A DNA stretch of 64,000 bases from Nonomuraea indica (GTDB taxonomy: Bacteria; Actinomycetota; Actinomycetes; Streptosporangiales; Streptosporangiaceae). The translations under genes were made by a program, and so were the position numbers. Each line of letters starts with the position of its first letter. Position 1 is the stretch's first letter. Of this stretch, positions 49,532 to 58,839 are shown piece after piece. The stretch spans positions 569,319 through 633,318 of the forward strand of contig NZ_KZ559467.1 in assembly GCF_002850745.1 (NCBI RefSeq), written 5' to 3'. The notes beneath the pieces are model-generated. The model saw only the letters and a program-made list of their open reading frames with translations, was not told the DNA's origin and ran no database searches.

Positions 49532-52500
49532 ATGCGATTCGGGGTGCTGGGCTCGCTGGCCGTCTGGACCGACGCCGGGAAAGCCGTCACGGTGCCCGGC
49601 CTGAAGGTGCGCGCCCTCCTCGCCGACCTGCTCGTCAACGCGGGCCAGGTGGTCTCCGCCGACCGGCTCGTCGACGACCTGTGGCGCGGCGAGCCGCCCG
49701 CCAACCCCGCCGGCGCGCTGCAGGTGCGGGTCTCCCAGCTGCGCCGCGCCCTGGAGGACGCCGAGCCGGGTGGCAAGAACCTCGTCGTCTCGCGCCCGCC
49801 CGGCTACCTCCTCCTCGCCGCGCCGGGCACGCTCGACGCCGCCGTGTTCGCCGAGCTGGTGACCCGGGCCGGCGCCGCGGCGAGCCCGCGCGAACAGGCC
49901 GCGCTGCTGGCGGAGGCCCTCGGGCTGTGGCGCGGCCCGGTGCTCGCCGACTTCGCCGACGAGGAGTTCGCCAGGGCCGCGATCGCCCGGCTGGAGGAGC
50001 AGCGCCTCGCCGCCCTCGAACAGCACGCCGAGACGCGGCTGGAGCTGGGCCAGCACGGCGCGCTCGCCGCCGAGCTGGGTGACCTGGTGGCCCGCCACCC
50101 CCTCAGGGAACGCCTCAGGGCCGCCCACATGCTGGCCCTGTACCGCGCCGGACGGCAGAGCGAGGCCCTGGCCGCCTACGCCGACCTGCGCGACCGGCTG
50201 GCCGAGGAACTGGGCCTGGACCCCGGCCCCGAGCTGGCCGAGCTGCACCGGGCCATCCTCGTACAGGACCCGGCGCTGAGCTCGGCGCCGCCGCCCGACC
50301 GCCCCCGTACCAACCTGCCGGCCCCGATGAGCGGCCTCATCGGCCGGGACGCCGAGCTGACCGAGATCCGCGCGCTGCTGGAGGACGCCCGGCTGGTGAC
50401 GCTCACCGGCAGCGGCGGCGTCGGCAAGACGCGGCTGGCGCTGGAGGCCGCCACCCAGGCGGCGGAGGCGTACCCCGACGGCGTGTGGCTGGTGGAGCTC
50501 GCCGCCCTCGACCGCCGCCCACCGCCCGCGCCCGAAACCGCGCCAGGAGCCGACCCCGAAACCCCGCCAGGAGCGGGCCCTGAAGCCACGTCCGGCCCCG
50601 AACCGGCAGCGGGGCCCGGCGCCACGTCCGGGCCCCAACCCGCAGCCGACCCCGTGGTCACGTCCGGACCCGAACCCGGAGCGGGGCCCGGCGCCGAACA
50701 CGATGCCGGGCCGGTGGCGGAGGCGGTGCTGGCGGCGCTCGACATCCGGGAGAGCGCCGAGACCCGCACCCCGGCCGAACGGCTGGCGCAGGCGCTGCGC
50801 GAGCGCCGCACCCTGCTGGTGCTCGACAACTGCGAGCACCTGGTCGAGCAGGTGGCCGACCTCGTGGAGCCGCTGCTGCGCGCCGCGCCCGGCCTGCGGG
50901 TGCTCGCCACCAGTCGCGAGCCGCTGGCCCTGCCCGGCGAGGTGCTGTGGAGCGTGCCGCCGCTCGACCTGCCGGCGGACGACGACCTCGACACGGTGCG
51001 GCGGTCCGGCGCGGTCCGGCTGTTCGCGGCCAGGGCCGCCGCCTCGACCAAGGGCTTCGTGCTCGACGCCGGCAACGCCGAGGCCGTCGCCCGGCTGTGC
51101 CGCGCCCTCGACGGAATCCCGCTCGCGCTGGAGCTGGCGGCCACCCGGGTGCGGGCACTCGGCGTGCACGGCGTGGTGAAGCGGCTGGGCGACCGCTTCC
51201 GGCTGCTCGGCTCCGGCCCGCGCGGCGTCCCCGAACGGCAGCGGACCCTCGCGGCGGTGATCGACTGGAGCTGGGACCTGCTCGGCGAGCCCGAACGCGC
51301 CGTGCTGCGCCGCCTCGCCGTCCACGCGGGCGGCTGCACGCTGGAGGCCGCCGAGGAGATCTGCGCCGCCTCAGATCCCGGCCTCGACGTGCTGGACGTG
51401 CTGGCCAGGCTGGTGGACCGGTCGCTGGTGGACGTGGTGGAGACGCCGGCGGGCATGCGCTACCGGCTGCTGGAGTCGGTCGCCGCGTACTGCCTCGACC
51501 GGCTCTCCGACGCGGGTGAGCTGGACCGGGTCCGTCGCGCGCACGTCCGCCACTACGTGGCGCTGGCCGTCCGCGCCGAACCCGCCCTGTACGGACCCTA
51601 CCAGGGGGAGTGGCTGGCCCGCCTGGACGCCGAGTCGGCCAACCTGCGGGCGGCGCTCGACATCGCGGCCGGCTCGGGCGACGCGGCGGGCGCGCTGCGG
51701 CTGGTCAACGCGCTGACCTGGTACTGGTTCCTGCGCGGCAGGCTCGCGGAGGCCCGGCGCTCACTGGAGACCGCACTGACCACAGCCGACCGAGCCGGCG
51801 GCGCGACCGAACGGGGCGATGGCGCGTCGGACCGGGCCGGTGGCGCGACGGACCGGGCCGGCGGCGCGAGCGGCGGGGCCGGTGCTGCGGCGGGCCGGGC
51901 AGGGGAGCTGCCCGGCAGGGCCAGGGCGGCGATCTGGCATGCCGGGTTCGCGCAGCTGCTCGGCGAGGACGTCGCCTGGGACAGCTCCGCCGTGACCGAC
52001 CCGGGCGAGCGGGCCAGGGCCGAGCTGTTCCTCGCGATGGCCGTCAGGGACGTCCAGGTCGCGCAGGAGCTGGTGAGCGGAGCGCTGGCCACGTTCCGTG
52101 CGATCGGCGACGAATGGGGCGTCGCCGCGGCGCTCAGCCGGCGCGGCCGCGACCACTTCACCCAGCGCGACCTCGCCGCGCTCGAACGCGACTGCGGGGA
52201 GAGCGCCCGGCTGTTCGACCGGCTCGGCGACCGCTGGGGACGGCTCCAGGCCATGGAGTGGCTCGCCGGGCTCGCCGAGATGACCGGCGACGTCGAGCGG
52301 GCCCGGCGCCTGTTCGAGGACGGTCTGCGGATGGCCGAGGAGCTGGGGCTGTGGCCGGAAGCCGCCCGGCGCACCGCCTGGCTCGGCTGGATGGCCCTGG
52401 GGACGGGCGACTACGACCGGGCCATGGAGCTGTGCGGGCAGGCGCTGCGGCTGGCCGCCGGACAGGGCTACCGGGAGGGCAAGGTCATGGCCGAGATGGG

Positions 52501-52975
52501 GCTGGCCTTCGCCGCGCGCCGGGCCGGCCTGCTCGACCTGGCCGAGACGCACCTCCTCCACCTGCTCGACGGCGTCCCGCGGCATCCCGGCGCCGAACCC
52601 GCCATGCACCTGCCCACCACCTGCATCGAGCTGGGGTACCTGCGCGAGCGGCGCGGCGACCCCGCGGACGCCCGGGAACTGCACCTGGAGGCCCTGGTGG
52701 CAGCCACGCGGATCGGCGACCCGAGCACGATGGCCTGGGCGGTGGAGGGCCTGGCCTCCGCCTCGGCGGCGGCCGGCGGCCACGAGCGGGCAGCGCGGCT
52801 GCTCGGCCTGGCCGCCGAGGCCCGGCACGCCAGCGGGCTACCAGGCAACGTCTCCGAACTGGGCGAGGTCCAACGCGTCACCGCGGCGGCACGCGCGGCG
52901 CTCGGCGAGGAGGCGTTCACCGCCGCGTACGAGCAGGGCCGCACGCTCAAGCCGGACGACGCCGCCGGCCTCTAA
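49532..52975 (+). CDS. SARP (BTAD)-NB-ARC-TPR transcriptional regulator
   Basis: A 1147-residue AfsR/LuxR-like regulator. The OmpR-type winged helix is at about 1-95 (FGVLGSLAVW, LVDDLWRGEPP), the BTAD at about 100-250, and a STAND/NB-ARC ATPase has P-loop TGSGGVGKT at about 290-298. The ATPase region continues with LLVLDNCEHLVEQV and ATSREPLALPGE, and is followed by helical repeats to the end. Two low-complexity inserts break the conserved order: PETAPGADPETPPGAGPEA-like at 50515-50712 and ADRAGGATERGDGASDRAGG-like at about 51785-51905. ATG 49532 has AGGG eight bases upstream. Targets unknown. It has no XRE domain, unlike the regulator at 8092. Confidence 0.9.
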   Translation: MRFGVLGSLAVWTDAGKAVTVPGLKVRALLADLLVNAGQVVSADRLVDDLWRGEPPANPAGALQVRVSQLRRALEDAEPGGKNLVVSRPPGYLLLAAPGTLDAAVFAELVTRAGAAASPREQAALLAEALGLWRGPVLADFADEEFARAAIARLEEQRLAALEQHAETRLELGQHGALAAELGDLVARHPLRERLRAAHMLALYRAGRQSEALAAYADLRDRLAEELGLDPGPELAELHRAILVQDPALSSAPPPDRPRTNLPAPMSGLIGRDAELTEIRALLEDARLVTLTGSGGVGKTRLALEAATQAAEAYPDGVWLVELAALDRRPPPAPETAPGADPETPPGAGPEATSGPEPAAGPGATSGPQPAADPVVTSGPEPGAGPGAEHDAGPVAEAVLAALDIRESAETRTPAERLAQALRERRTLLVLDNCEHLVEQVADLVEPLLRAAPGLRVLATSREPLALPGEVLWSVPPLDLPADDDLDTVRRSGAVRLFAARAAASTKGFVLDAGNAEAVARLCRALDGIPLALELAATRVRALGVHGVVKRLGDRFRLLGSGPRGVPERQRTLAAVIDWSWDLLGEPERAVLRRLAVHAGGCTLEAAEEICAASDPGLDVLDVLARLVDRSLVDVVETPAGMRYRLLESVAAYCLDRLSDAGELDRVRRAHVRHYVALAVRAEPALYGPYQGEWLARLDAESANLRAALDIAAGSGDAAGALRLVNALTWYWFLRGRLAEARRSLETALTTADRAGGATERGDGASDRAGGATDRAGGASGGAGAAAGRAGELPGRARAAIWHAGFAQLLGEDVAWDSSAVTDPGERARAELFLAMAVRDVQVAQELVSGALATFRAIGDEWGVAAALSRRGRDHFTQRDLAALERDCGESARLFDRLGDRWGRLQAMEWLAGLAEMTGDVERARRLFEDGLRMAEELGLWPEAARRTAWLGWMALGTGDYDRAMELCGQALRLAAGQGYREGKVMAEMGLAFAARRAGLLDLAETHLLHLLDGVPRHPGAEPAMHLPTTCIELGYLRERRGDPADARELHLEALVAATRIGDPSTMAWAVEGLASASAAAGGHERAARLLGLAAEARHASGLPGNVSELGEVQRVTAAARAALGEEAFTAAYEQGRTLKPDDAAGL
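50515..50712 (+). repeat. Pro/Gly/Glu/Ala-rich in-frame insert in the SARP regulator
   Basis: Degenerate repeats encoding units like PEPAAGPGATSG lie between the strand WLVELAAL and the helix EAVLAALDI, which are normally close together in NB-ARC proteins. The insert adds about 60 residues. Confidence 0.6.
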
Positions 52976-52997
52976 CACCACGGTCACGCCCCCACAC

Positions 52998-53105
52998 AGC
53001 TCGCCCCGCCGGTCGAAGTCCCCGATTCACGCCTGCGACACCAGCTCGCCCAGCCGGTCGAATCCCCGATTCACTGGGACACCAGCTCGCCCAGCCGGTC
53101 GAAGA
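52998..53105. repeat. Triplicated 3' end of the SRPBCC gene
   Basis: agctcgccc(a)gccggtcgaa occurs at 52998, 53043 and 53084, linked by tccccgattcac plus a few bases. Only the third copy belongs to the SRPBCC coding sequence (GELVSQ end). The other two lie beyond its stop codon, so the gene's last codons have been duplicated twice in tandem. Confidence 0.75.
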
Positions 53106-53517
53106 ACTCGATCCAGCCCGCCTTCGCCTGCTCGGCGTGCTCCGGGGGCGTGTTGACGCCGTACTGGTGGAACCTCATCAGCGTCCTGTCGCCGTACACG
53201 TCCAGCGTCACGGTCACCACCGAGGCCGGTCCGTCACCGGGCTGGTCCGGGTCGCCCGTGGTGAACACGAGCCTGCCGGGCCCCGCCACCTCACGGTAGA
53301 CCCCGCCGAGCGACACCTCGAAGCCGCCGTCTCCGACGAGCGTCACCTCCCAGGCGCCGTCCGGCCGGACGTCCAGGCGCGTCCGCTCCACCGGCGCGGT
53401 CATGGCGCGCGGCCCGAACCAGCCGGAGAACAGCTCCGGCTCCGTCCACGCGGCGAACACCCGCTCGCGCGGGGCGTCGAGGATGCGGGTGATCTCGTAC
53501 TCGGCGGTCTCGCCCAT
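53071..53517 (-). CDS. SRPBCC/AHSA1-domain protein
   Basis: A 148-residue START-like protein beginning YEITRILDAPRERVFAAWTEPELFSGWFGP, the diagnostic opening of AHSA1/SRPBCC proteins, with FTTGDPD and the C-terminal helix AKAGWIEFFDRLGELV. These bind hydrophobic ligands in a deep cavity, and many are paired with ArsR regulators, though none is next to it here. ATG 53517. The stop region is repeated downstream (see the triplication). Confidence 0.88.
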   Translation of the reverse strand: MGETAEYEITRILDAPRERVFAAWTEPELFSGWFGPRAMTAPVERTRLDVRPDGAWEVTLVGDGGFEVSLGGVYREVAGPGRLVFTTGDPDQPGDGPASVVTVTLDVYGDRTLMRFHQYGVNTPPEHAEQAKAGWIEFFDRLGELVSQ

Positions 53518-53584
53518 CGTGCTGCCTTTCGTCCGGTGTTCCGTTCTGCTCGCAACGATGCCGCGGACCGCTTACGGTTTCCTT

Positions 53585-53604
53585 CCCGTGCTCTTCAGCA
53601 CGGG
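53585..53604. other. Inverted repeat between the SRPBCC gene and the large downstream gene
   Basis: CCCGTGCT-CTTC-AGCACGGG is a perfect 8-bp-arm hairpin in the 133-bp divergent gap, followed by GGTACCGCTCAGTACGG (a second, imperfect dyad). It may be an operator or an RNA hairpin in the leader of the 53651 gene. Confidence 0.45.
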
Positions 53605-53650
53605 TTCTGTCGGTACCGCTCAGTACGGTCCCCGCCATGGAGATCATGGA

Positions 53651-56600
53651 ATGAACCCGTGGCGTGAGGTTCTCGGCCGCATCGAGGCAGGCGACAATGC
53701 GGGGCTGGTGGAGTTCGTCGACGGGCTCGGCGACGTCGGCCGCCGCGCGGTCGCGGCGCAGCTGCCCGGGCACCTGGCCGAGCGGCTCGCCCGAGGGTGG
53801 CAGGAGCGCTGGGAGCTGCGCGACCGGGCGGCCGGCTACCGCCTCGCGGGCGCCGCCTGCCTGAGCGGCGCCGCCCAGGTCGCGGCCTGGCTCAACCGGC
53901 GCGAGCTGCGCGACGTCGCCGGCCGTACCGACGCCGAGCGGATCCTCCGTCTGCTCAGGCGGCGGCCGGAGGACTGGCGCCGAGACCTCGCCGTCCGCCT
54001 GGTCGAACGGCTCAGGCTGCCGCGCGGCCGGGCGGCCTGGCGGTGGACGGGCGGGCTGCCGGGCTGGCACCTGGCGGCCGGGCTCGTGCTCCAGACCGGT
54101 GTGGAGCCGCCCGCGAACGACGCCTTCACGGCCGGCTGGGTCCTGCGCATGGCCGCGGAACGGGAGGTGCCACGCCCCGACGACCCCCTGCTCGACCTCA
54201 TGGTGGCGCGGTTGTTCCAGGCCACCGGGGTCGCCGCGGGACTGACATGGAGCCAGGCCCGCAACTCCGGCAACGACATCGTCACCACATTGGTGACGAT
54301 GTCCGGCGACGGCCGCCTGAAGCGGCAGGACCTGCTCGATGGATGCCTGGCCCGGTTCCTGTCCGGGGCCCCCGCCGACGAGCTGGCGCCGTTCGTGGCG
54401 ATGTGGCGGCAGCTCGCGCCGGAGGCGGCGGAGATCCCCGTGCTGGAGCTCGCCCGGCTGCTGCCGTCGGCGCCGCCGGTGTTCGCCCAGCTCGCCCTCG
54501 ACGAGCTGCGGCGCGCCGACCAGGCCGGGCTGCTGGACGGCGAGCTGTTCGGGGAGGCGGTGCAGGCGTTGGCGTACCGGCCCGAGCGCAAGCACGTCAC
54601 GGCGGCCCTGAAGTGGATCGCCGACACGGTCCCGTCCGGCCGCCCCCGCACCCGCCCCACAACCCCCACCGACGGCCCACCCACCTCTACCTCGACCGCC
54701 ACAGGCCCGGCCACCTCGCACCCGGCCACCTCGCACACACATCCGGCCACCTCACATCCGGCCACCGCGAACTCGACCACCTCAGCCTCAGCTGCCTCAG
54801 GCCCCGCCACCCCAGGCCCGGCCACCTCAGGCCCGGCCACCTCAGGCCCGGCCATCCCAGGCCTGGAGATGTCGGCTGCGGTGGTTTCGGGCCCGGCGAC
54901 CTCGGGCCGAGTACCGCCGGGTGCGGTGACGTCAGGCGCGGCCGTCTCCCGCGTGAGGGCCGGAGGAGCGCTGATAGCGCTGGCGACGGCGTTCTCCCAT
55001 GAGGCGCCCGCCGTGCGAGACCGCGCGGTGCGCCTCGCGCTCAAACTCGGCGCCCGCCACGTCCCGGGCGATGGCCCCGGCTCGGGCCGGGGCCGAGGCC
55101 GCCACGTCCCGGGCGGCGACCCCGGCCCGGCGTCCGCTTCAGGTCCCGAGCACGCGGCCGAGCACGCGGCCGACGAGACGGCCGACGAGACGGGGGCACC
55201 CGGCACCGCACCCGACGACTTGCTCACCCAGGGGTGGGACGCCGTCCGGGAGGCCGCAACGGCCCTTCCCGACGACCTGCGTGTACGGGTGGCCGCCGTG
55301 TTCGGCGAGGTGGCACCGCCCGACGACGAGCCGTCGGCGGGGGCACCGGTGCCGGCGGCCCGCCCGCTGCCCGCGCTCCTGCCGCCGATCGAGACGCCTC
55401 ACGAGCTGGCCGACGAGCTGTCCCGGTTGAGCCGGCCCGAGGACCCGGCCGTCTTCGAGCGCATCCTCGCCGCGCTGGTCGCCCTCACCCACCGCGACCG
55501 CGCCGCCGTGGTGGAGGCTTTGGGGCCGTGGTGGCGCGACACGTGGGCGCAGCCTTTCGAGCCCCGCCACTACGCGTACGCAGGGGAGCTCGACCGGAAT
55601 CCCGGGCCCCTGCTGCAGCGGTGCGCGCTGGCCGTCGTGTCGCCCGCCGACAGCCGCGCGTTGACCGCAGTCCTCGACGACGGCATGACTTCTCACTTCC
55701 CGTATGACGAGCCCCCGCTCCAGCAGTTCATCCAGCGGCGGCTGCGGGAGGTGATCAGCCTGTTCGAGCGGGGCGGGACGGTCCCCGTGCTGCTTGCCAC
55801 CCCGACCACGCCCACCGGCCACGTCGACCCCGAGACACTGCTGGCCCGCCTCGAACTGCTCGAGGGCGCGGAGCCGCTCCCGGCCGACCTCGATCAGGCG
55901 CTCCTCCGCCTCCCTCGCCTGACCGCCGCCGCGCCCCTCCCACCCGGAGCACCAGCTGAGGACACCTGGCCGGTAGCCGCGACCGTCCAACCGGGCACGG
56001 CAGCAGAGACAGACGCATCGGCCGTCCAACCGGGTGCGGCGGTGGAGATAGACGCATCGGCCGTTCAGCCGGGTGCGGCGGCGGGGACGGACGCTCCCGT
56101 CGCTTCCGTCAGGCTGCTGCCCTGGTTGTCAACGCTCGCCGGACGCGCCGACGCGATCGGTACCGAGGCCGGGCGGCGGCTGGCAGGCTGGTTGCGCGCC
56201 GGCGGGCTGCCCGACCCGGTCGTCCGGTGCACCCTCAGGCCCGCCCCCGCCGTTTACGGCGAGACGAGCTGGGACACGCGGATCACTCCGGCCGCCGCCG
56301 TTCCGGACGGGATCGCCGACCTGATGGTGGTTCCTGCGCCCACCAGCAGCTGGGGTGGCGCGGTCTGGTGGCCCTGCAGCATGCCGTCCCACCGCGAGAT
56401 CGTCGCGGCGCACCTGCTCCCCTTCGTGAACGGGTTCGGCGAACCTGGCTTGGCCGAGGCGCTGGCCATGCTCGTCCACGGTGACGGACCGCTCGGCGAG
56501 GCGACCGCGACTGCGCTCGCGACGGTGATGGGCGACAGACGACCCGAATGGCGGGCCGCCGCCGCGGACGCCCTCGTCACGTTGACGGTACGTGGTGATC

Positions 56601-56938
56601 TGTCAGGCTTCGGAAACCTCGTCGGAGATGTCGTCGGCCAGGCGGTGCCAGCCGGACTGGTCAAGCTCGCCCGGGTCAACACCGTGCTCCAGGAGGCCAC
56701 CGAGTCGGGCGCCGGCACCTGGCCGGTCCTCGCCGCGGCGCTGGAGGTGCTGCTGCCCGAGCCGGGCGCGAAGGTCCGGGCCGGGCTCGGCGACCTCCTC
56801 GCGACGGCGGTGCGTTCAGCCGTACTGGCCGGGGCCCGTGGCGACGTCCCCGGCCTGGCGGCACTGGCGGCCCGCAAGGGAGCCAGCCGCGCCGGCGAGG
56901 AGGCCCGCCGCCTCCACCACCACCTCACCAGAGCCTGA
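53651..56938 (+). CDS. Large helical-repeat-like protein of unknown function (1095 residues)
   Basis: I do not recognise it with certainty; length and the helical, Arg/Leu-rich N-terminal 330 residues resemble actinobacterial DUF6493-type proteins. The N-terminal part (NPWREVLGRIEAGDNAGLVE...) looks like HEAT-type repeats. A middle region (about 330-440) is a long Thr/Ser/Pro/Ala run, ATSHPATSHTHPATSHPAT and GPATPGPATSGPATSG, from short DNA repeats. Then come another helical block, an ASAVQPGAAVEID double repeat (about 785-815), and a C-terminal domain with WWPCSMPSHREIVAAHLLPFVN. ATG 53651 is used. No signal peptide, membrane helix or catalytic motif is seen. Confidence 0.6.
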   Translation: MNPWREVLGRIEAGDNAGLVEFVDGLGDVGRRAVAAQLPGHLAERLARGWQERWELRDRAAGYRLAGAACLSGAAQVAAWLNRRELRDVAGRTDAERILRLLRRRPEDWRRDLAVRLVERLRLPRGRAAWRWTGGLPGWHLAAGLVLQTGVEPPANDAFTAGWVLRMAAEREVPRPDDPLLDLMVARLFQATGVAAGLTWSQARNSGNDIVTTLVTMSGDGRLKRQDLLDGCLARFLSGAPADELAPFVAMWRQLAPEAAEIPVLELARLLPSAPPVFAQLALDELRRADQAGLLDGELFGEAVQALAYRPERKHVTAALKWIADTVPSGRPRTRPTTPTDGPPTSTSTATGPATSHPATSHTHPATSHPATANSTTSASAASGPATPGPATSGPATSGPAIPGLEMSAAVVSGPATSGRVPPGAVTSGAAVSRVRAGGALIALATAFSHEAPAVRDRAVRLALKLGARHVPGDGPGSGRGRGRHVPGGDPGPASASGPEHAAEHAADETADETGAPGTAPDDLLTQGWDAVREAATALPDDLRVRVAAVFGEVAPPDDEPSAGAPVPAARPLPALLPPIETPHELADELSRLSRPEDPAVFERILAALVALTHRDRAAVVEALGPWWRDTWAQPFEPRHYAYAGELDRNPGPLLQRCALAVVSPADSRALTAVLDDGMTSHFPYDEPPLQQFIQRRLREVISLFERGGTVPVLLATPTTPTGHVDPETLLARLELLEGAEPLPADLDQALLRLPRLTAAAPLPPGAPAEDTWPVAATVQPGTAAETDASAVQPGAAVEIDASAVQPGAAAGTDAPVASVRLLPWLSTLAGRADAIGTEAGRRLAGWLRAGGLPDPVVRCTLRPAPAVYGETSWDTRITPAAAVPDGIADLMVVPAPTSSWGGAVWWPCSMPSHREIVAAHLLPFVNGFGEPGLAEALAMLVHGDGPLGEATATALATVMGDRRPEWRAAAADALVTLTVRGDLSGFGNLVGDVVGQAVPAGLVKLARVNTVLQEATESGAGTWPVLAAALEVLLPEPGAKVRAGLGDLLATAVRSAVLAGARGDVPGLAALAARKGASRAGEEARRLHHHLTRA
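54640..54960 (+). repeat. Thr/Ser/Pro/Ala-rich low-complexity insert in the 1095-residue gene
   Basis: Overlapping 9- to 18-bp units such as ccggccacctcaggc and ggcccggccacctca repeat many times and keep the frame open, encoding about 105 residues that separate two helical blocks. Confidence 0.7.
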
Positions 56939-57306
56939 CCCGACCACCCGCAAGCTACCGCCGCCCAAGGCGACCCTGCCCGCACCACCGCATCACAGGA
57001 GCCCGCCCCAGTGGCCCGCCCCGCTTCAGCCATCCCCGCGCTGTCTGGGGCGGGGCCGAGCGGCAGCACCTCGACCGTCCCCGTCCCTCTCTGGGCGGGC
57101 CCGAGCGGCAGCACCTCGACCGTCCCCGTCCCTCTCTGGGCGGGCCCGAGCGGCAGCACCACGACCGTTCCCACGCCTCTCTTGGTTTGGGCCTCTGCGG
57201 CAGGCGCGCCGGTTCGGCCGTCCCCGCGCCTTTCAGGGCGGGACCCTGCGGCCTGTGGCATGACGTCGGCAGATCTGGCCGCGGTCGTACGGTAGGGGCT
57301 TCGGGG
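56939..57306. other. Intergenic region dominated by tandem repeats
   Basis: This 368-bp gap between convergent genes has no supported gene. A frame at 57011-57295 on the plus strand is simply the 45-bp repeat read through (PSGSTSTVPVPLWAG units) and has no ribosome binding site or conserved feature. Confidence 0.6.
57046..57180. repeat. 45-bp tandem repeat (three copies)
   Basis: The marker gagcggcagcacc recurs at 57058, 57103 and 57148, an exact period of 45. The first two copies are nearly identical and the third is diverged (acgaccgttcccacg). Confidence 0.9.
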
Positions 57307-57744
57307 TCAGGCCGGTTCGGACAGGGGGTCGGCGGCGAGGTAGCCGGTGAAGTCGGGGTCGTGCGGACGGGCGAGCACGTGCTCGATCCATGCCCGCCGT
57401 TCGCCGTCGATCGCCAGCAGGGCCCACACGCAGGCGGCCGGTCCGTCGGGCGGAACCTGGCGCAGACCGGCGCCGCCCGGCTCGGCTCGCCACAGCCGCT
57501 GGTAGAGGACGTCGGCCTGCCACCGGCACACGTTCACCCACAGTGCCTCGTCGCCGCGCTGCACGATCACGAACGCGATGCCGCCCTGGTGGGGCAGCTC
57601 CCGTTCGGCTGCCTGCAGGGCCGCCTCCACGTCGAAGTCGTCGGGCAACTCGGCCTCGGCCGCGATGCCGATGACCTTGACTGTCCAGCCGCCGAGCCGC
57701 GTCACGCCGAGAGATCGGGTTCTGCGCGGGCGGTAGGGGATCAT
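57307..57744 (-). CDS. Conserved-looking hypothetical protein
   Basis: I do not recognise the family. The 145-residue soluble protein opens with a basic YRPRRTRSLGVTRLGGWTVKVIGIAAE and has FVIVQRGDEALWVNVCRWQADVLYQRLW in the middle, a compact alpha/beta composition without signal or membrane segment. Codon use is typical of neighbours, with G/C at third positions, which supports a real gene. ATG 57744; it is followed by the repeat-rich gap. Confidence 0.6.
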   Translation of the reverse strand: MIPYRPRRTRSLGVTRLGGWTVKVIGIAAEAELPDDFDVEAALQAAERELPHQGGIAFVIVQRGDEALWVNVCRWQADVLYQRLWRAEPGGAGLRQVPPDGPAACVWALLAIDGERRAWIEHVLARPHDPDFTGYLAADPLSEPA

Positions 57745-57839
57745 CGAGGCTCCGTGAGGGCGAACGTGGTTCGGGGGACGGGACCGATCCTACGGTTGAT
57801 CAAGGGCCCGAGGTGGCCGTATCTCTCATCGGCCCGCAA

Positions 57840-57902
57840 CAGCCCGGCTCGGCTCCGCGACAGCCCGACCTGGCTCCCTGACAGCCCGGCTCGGTTCCGT
57901 GA
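57840..57902. repeat. 21-bp tandem repeat (three copies)
   Basis: cagcccggctcggctccgcga and two variants follow each other at 57840, 57861 and 57882 in the gap upstream of the lipase-like gene. Confidence 0.88.
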
Positions 57903-57980
57903 GAGGCGGCGGCCGTAGGGGAGGGGGGAAGATCGCCGCGTACCGGGACATAGTGGAGATCACTGGGCATAGGTGAGGTC

Positions 57981-58790
57981 ATGACGACGTCACGCGAACA
58001 CACCTTCACCGGCACCCGAGGCGCCAACGTCGCCCGAGAGTGGCCGCACGCCGACCCCCGCTACCTCGCCATCCTCGTCCACGGCTACGGCGAGCACATC
58101 GGCCGGTACGAGTGGGTGGCCGGCACGTTGGTGCGCCACGGAGCCGCGGTGTACGGCGTCGACCATCTGGGCCACGGCAGGTCGGCCGGGGAGAGGGTGC
58201 TCGTCGAGGACTTCGAGGACATCGTGACCGACGTGCACACCCTCCGGCGGCGAGCCGAGGCCGACCATCCCGGCGTGCCCGTGGTGGTGATCGGCCACTC
58301 CATGGGCGGGATGATCGCGGCCAGGTACGCCCAGCGCCACGGCGCGGGTCTGACCGCGCTGGTCCTGTCGGGGCCGGTGCTCGGCGAGTGGGAACCGGTG
58401 CCGGCGCTGCTGGCGCTCGACGAGATCCCCGACGTCCCCATCGACCCGGCAACCCTCTCGCGCGACCTGTCCGTCGGTGACGCCTACGCGGCCGACCCGC
58501 TCGTCTGGCACGGCCCGTTCAAGCGGTCCACGCTGGAGGCGTTCGCCGCGACCCTGGCGGCCATCGCCGAGGGCGGCTCCCTGGGCGCGCTGCCCACCCT
58601 CTGGGTGCACGGTGCCGACGACCTGCTCGTGCCGTTGAGCGGCAGCCGGGCCGGCGTAGAGGCCATTCGCGGGGACGACTTCACCGAGCGGATCTACCCG
58701 GAGGCCCGGCACGAGGTGTTCAACGAGATCAACAAGGAAGAGGTGCTGGCCGACGTCGCCGCCTTCATCGATCGTGCCCTGAAGCGCTGA
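57981..58790 (+). CDS. Monoacylglycerol lipase/lysophospholipase-like alpha/beta hydrolase
   Basis: A 269-residue hydrolase. The HGYGEHIGRY oxyanion segment (about 34-43) is diagnostic of the monoglyceride lipase group. The triad is Ser107 in GHSMGG, Asp213/214 in HGADDLLVP and His244 in EARHEVFNE. YGVDHLGHGRSAG is also typical. It is likely cytoplasmic and acts on monoacylglycerols or lysolipids. ATG 57981 has GTGAGGT upstream. The next gene follows after 49 bp in the same direction and may be co-transcribed. Confidence 0.92.
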   Translation: MTTSREHTFTGTRGANVAREWPHADPRYLAILVHGYGEHIGRYEWVAGTLVRHGAAVYGVDHLGHGRSAGERVLVEDFEDIVTDVHTLRRRAEADHPGVPVVVIGHSMGGMIAARYAQRHGAGLTALVLSGPVLGEWEPVPALLALDEIPDVPIDPATLSRDLSVGDAYAADPLVWHGPFKRSTLEAFAATLAAIAEGGSLGALPTLWVHGADDLLVPLSGSRAGVEAIRGDDFTERIYPEARHEVFNEINKEEVLADVAAFIDRALKR

Positions 58791-58839
58791 CCGATGATTC
58801 CCCGCCCGCCCGGCCGTCTGTACGAGGTGGAGGTGGGAC

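Noticed and set aside
49338..57180. Short repeats considered as CRISPR arrays
   Set aside because: Repeat units are contiguous without unique spacers, and there are no cas genes in the window.
57011..57295. 94-codon plus-strand frame over the 45-bp repeats
   Set aside because: Its sequence is almost wholly the repeat; no ribosome binding site and no family-like segment.
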